DNA of 64,000 nucleotides from Aulostomus chinensis (Eukaryota; Chordata; Actinopteri; Syngnathiformes; Aulostomidae), in NCBI GenBank assembly GCA_037954235.1, contig JBBMOA010000012.1, positions 10,145,144 through 10,209,143 of the forward strand, read 5' to 3'. Under the pieces are notes generated by a model, which had not been told where the DNA came from, made no database searches, and worked only from the letters and a program-made list of their open reading frames with translations. Position numbers and translations under genes: made by a program. Below, one piece after another: positions 61,951-64,000 of the stretch (the stretch's first letter is position 1; each line of letters starts with the position of its first letter).

Positions 61951-62470
61951 ATCGTAATATCTCTTTGGCAAATGGAATAAAACCAAAATAATGGGCAGTC
62001 AAATTTTTGACTTTATATGAGGGATGAAAGTTATCCCCTATGTTTTGCTCTGCATCGTAGTTTCCTCTCCCTGGGAATCCCTGCATTAATCTACTTTGGG
62101 CTTCAAGCAGCGTTTCTTTGAGCTGCCTATTCGCTTCTGTGACATTAATAGTCAATGAGTCATTCTCCTTTCTCAGATCATCAATTTGAGCTTGGTTAAA
62201 CTCCAAACTTAGTCTCTGAAGATTTTTCTGCAGCTCAACCGCTGTGTCCAACTTGCCAAGTCACTCATTTATTGATTACATTGGGGATTTCTACACTTCC
62301 TCAGTTTGTTCCCCTGTACTTTTGGAAGCTGTTGACTGATTTTTGAACTTTTTGGGTCAGAGTCCTGTAACTTGGGTCTGAAGACAGCTGTATTTTCCCC
62401 ATGGCTTCAAATCTCCGAATAATAATTAGCTCAAGGGTTTCGAGTGTTTCAGATGAATTCAGCTAGACAG
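61892..62470 (-). pseudogene. Decayed coiled-coil coding remnant, origin unknown
   Basis: Minus frame 62,251-61,892 begins with a strongly heptad-like stretch (VELQKNLQRLSLEFNQAQID, DLRKENDSLTINVTEANRQL KETLLEAQSRLMQ) before turning into repeat-derived sequence near 62,000. Upstream on the same strand (about 62,467-62,303) a second frame reads LETLELIIIRRFEAMGKIQL, then TLTQKVQKSVNSFQKYRG, ending at a TGA; stops and a frame change separate the two. The pattern suggests a broken gene or retroelement coding region. I cannot name the parent. Confidence 0.4.
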
Positions 62471-63690
62471 GAAAATTCTGCTCTGAAATATCAGAGAGAC
62501 AGAAAAACATGCAGTGAAAATACATAAATTCAAATAGACCCCCCTTTCATTCATATCATAAGAAAAATCTTTCCATGAAAAGAAAAGTTTTACTGAAATC
62601 GATTTATCTGCCAAAAAAAAGTACACGGTGCAAAGATTGCATTAAGAAAATGCCACGAAAAGGTTGAATTTCTTGTAGTTAATTAGAGGAACATTGCTAT
62701 ACAAAGTGCCATTTTAGATAAGCGCCAGTAGTTTCTATCCCGGTTAAAAGTCTTGTGTTCAATCCATTTAGACTACAAATGCTTTCAAGTAGGTCTCAAT
62801 GTCATGCATCAGTTTAGGTGCCTTTTTGAAAATACTTCACTGTTGCTTCTATTATTTAACCAGGTTGTCAGCGATTGTGGGTGAATAAGGGTAGAAACGA
62901 AGAAATAAATACAGGCAATAACACTTCAGCAGCACTGACTTTAACCGGTTTGAAAAGGACACAGACAGGACAGATGCTCGGTGTCAGGTGCAGGAGCGGC
63001 TCCTTTTGATAGGTGAACGCGTGAAGAGAAAAGTAAAGAAATGCACCGTGTGGTGTGGTGAAACCCTGAGGCATTGCCAAGGGACGCGATCAGTTCTGCA
63101 ACAGGCAGAGAGGAGGAGGTCAGCGTTAGAGTCAGGGAGTCTGACTAAAATGCTTCACACACCAGCTGCAGCTGCTGAGAATGGCGGCGACTGCGGGGCT
63201 CAGATTAATGATGCTGATGACACTCTTGCACCCCTCCAACTGCAGCAGTGACGTCCCAGGCTGTTAGCACTCAAAACACCTTTATATTCACACAGTCTCA
63301 ACCTGGCTGATTTTTTTGACGGTCCTGTGAGTTGATGTCATTTCCCATTGCATCTTTTTTCTACCCTTATAGGCTTTGGTTTACCTTGTAAGAGGTAGGA
63401 AGAGACCCAAGATGTAGATGCACAGATGAATATCAATATCACAGTATATCTTGATACTTTTTACCCAAATAAAATATTGATATCCCAGCTCTTTATGCTG
63501 ATTTTTTTAATTAAATCATGTTTTAGATAGATTGTAAATACAAAACCACTCCTGCACTTCTGATACGATACAATGTCACAGAAGAGCTACTACGCTGCAC
63601 TTCTTCCTGCATTCCGGTATTTTCCAGTCCAGGAAATTGTCAGTCAGACGCCAACATGGCGGAGAATCTTAAAACGGCTAGAAAAAAAAC
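62471..63690. other. Intergenic, no gene recognised
   Basis: Mixed AT-rich and, at 62,980-63,250, GC-richer sequence. The 87-codon + frame 62988-63251 has no recognisable domain. Confidence 0.45.
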
Positions 63691-63699
63691 CCCAAAATG

Positions 63700-63759
63700 C
63701 TCTGGCCTTTGCAGTCACCGGATCTCAATCCAGCTGAACACCTACGGGGAGTTTGGGAT
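63700..63759 (+). mobile_element. Tc1/mariner transposase fragment
   Basis: Twenty codons read LWPLQSPDLNPAEHLRGVWD, which matches the conserved SPDLNPIEHLW box around the last catalytic residues of Tc1-type transposases. Flanking sequence shows no further transposase and no terminal repeats within the window, so this is a short relic. The ATGGCGG at 63,656 begins a 91-codon frame that crosses the fragment out of frame and is not a gene. Confidence 0.65.
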
Positions 63760-64000
63760 GTTACCTCTCTCCACCCTCACAAAGAGAAGAAGATTTTATT
63801 CCTATGAAAATGCTCAGTGGCGCATGAAGTCAAAGCAAATGAGTATGAAAGAAACACAAGTGTGCAGACTCTACGGACCTTCGGAGACCAGAGCATACAC
63901 ACCAGGAGCTGCCACCAGCCGTGCCTGCTAACGCCTGGTTTAACCCTCTACTGACTGGATTTTATCTTACAGTTCCTCAAAATGCTCCAGATTTTATCGA
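63760..64000. other. Window edge, nothing recognised
   Basis: No exon or repeat could be supported in the last 240 bases. Confidence 0.5.

Noticed and set aside
63656..63931. ATGGCGGAGAATC start as a gene beginning at the window edge
   Set aside because: The frame crosses a Tc1/mariner fragment out of frame and the context is repeat-like.

Overview
This is nuclear genomic DNA from a vertebrate, most likely a teleost fish and probably a spiny-rayed (percomorph) one. The evidence is short vertebrate-type exons with GT-AG introns, abundant long (CA/GT)n microsatellites, tRNA-derived SINEs and truncated LINEs of fish type. Nothing prokaryotic is present: no operons, CRISPR arrays or rRNA.

Layout. 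(1) Positions 1 to about 22,290, + strand: the 3' nine-tenths of a formin-like gene, best matched to FMNL2. 21 shared coding exons cover the end of the GTPase-binding/FH3 region, a coiled coil, the proline-rich FH1, the actin-nucleating FH2 and the DAD autoinhibitory segment, followed by three alternative last exons. The first ~120 codons lie upstream of the window. (2) About 23,430 to 38,760, - strand: a complete PRPF40A-like pre-mRNA splicing factor gene reconstructed as 27 coding exons with phases that agree throughout (about 879 residues): Met/Pro-rich N terminus, two WW domains, six FF domains and a Lys/Arg/Ser-rich tail. The two genes are tail to tail about 1.1 kb apart, the FMNL2-PRPF40A order known in other vertebrates, which supports both identifications. 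(3) About 38,760 to 64,000: roughly 25 kb with no gene I can support. It holds two 5'-truncated LINEs, a tRNA-derived SINE, a non-autonomous hAT element with perfect 8-bp target duplications and a BED-finger relic, a Tc1/mariner fragment, other dispersed repeats, microsatellites, a decayed coiled-coil coding remnant and several stretches that could be conserved regulatory DNA.

Function. The genes are unrelated mechanistically: formin-like 2 builds unbranched actin filaments under Rho-family GTPase control, while PRPF40A bridges splice sites through WW and FF domains in the nucleus. Their pairing is conserved synteny, not an operon.

The most noteworthy signals are the three alternative DAD-flanking C termini of fmnl2, a long (UG)n tract abutting the acceptor of its DAD exon, paired 19/20-nt microexons and a triple CAG acceptor in prpf40a, and the hAT element. 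I found no convincing undescribed biological system. Coordinates come from reading splice sites by eye and by comparison with remembered human family members; no alignment or RNA evidence was available.
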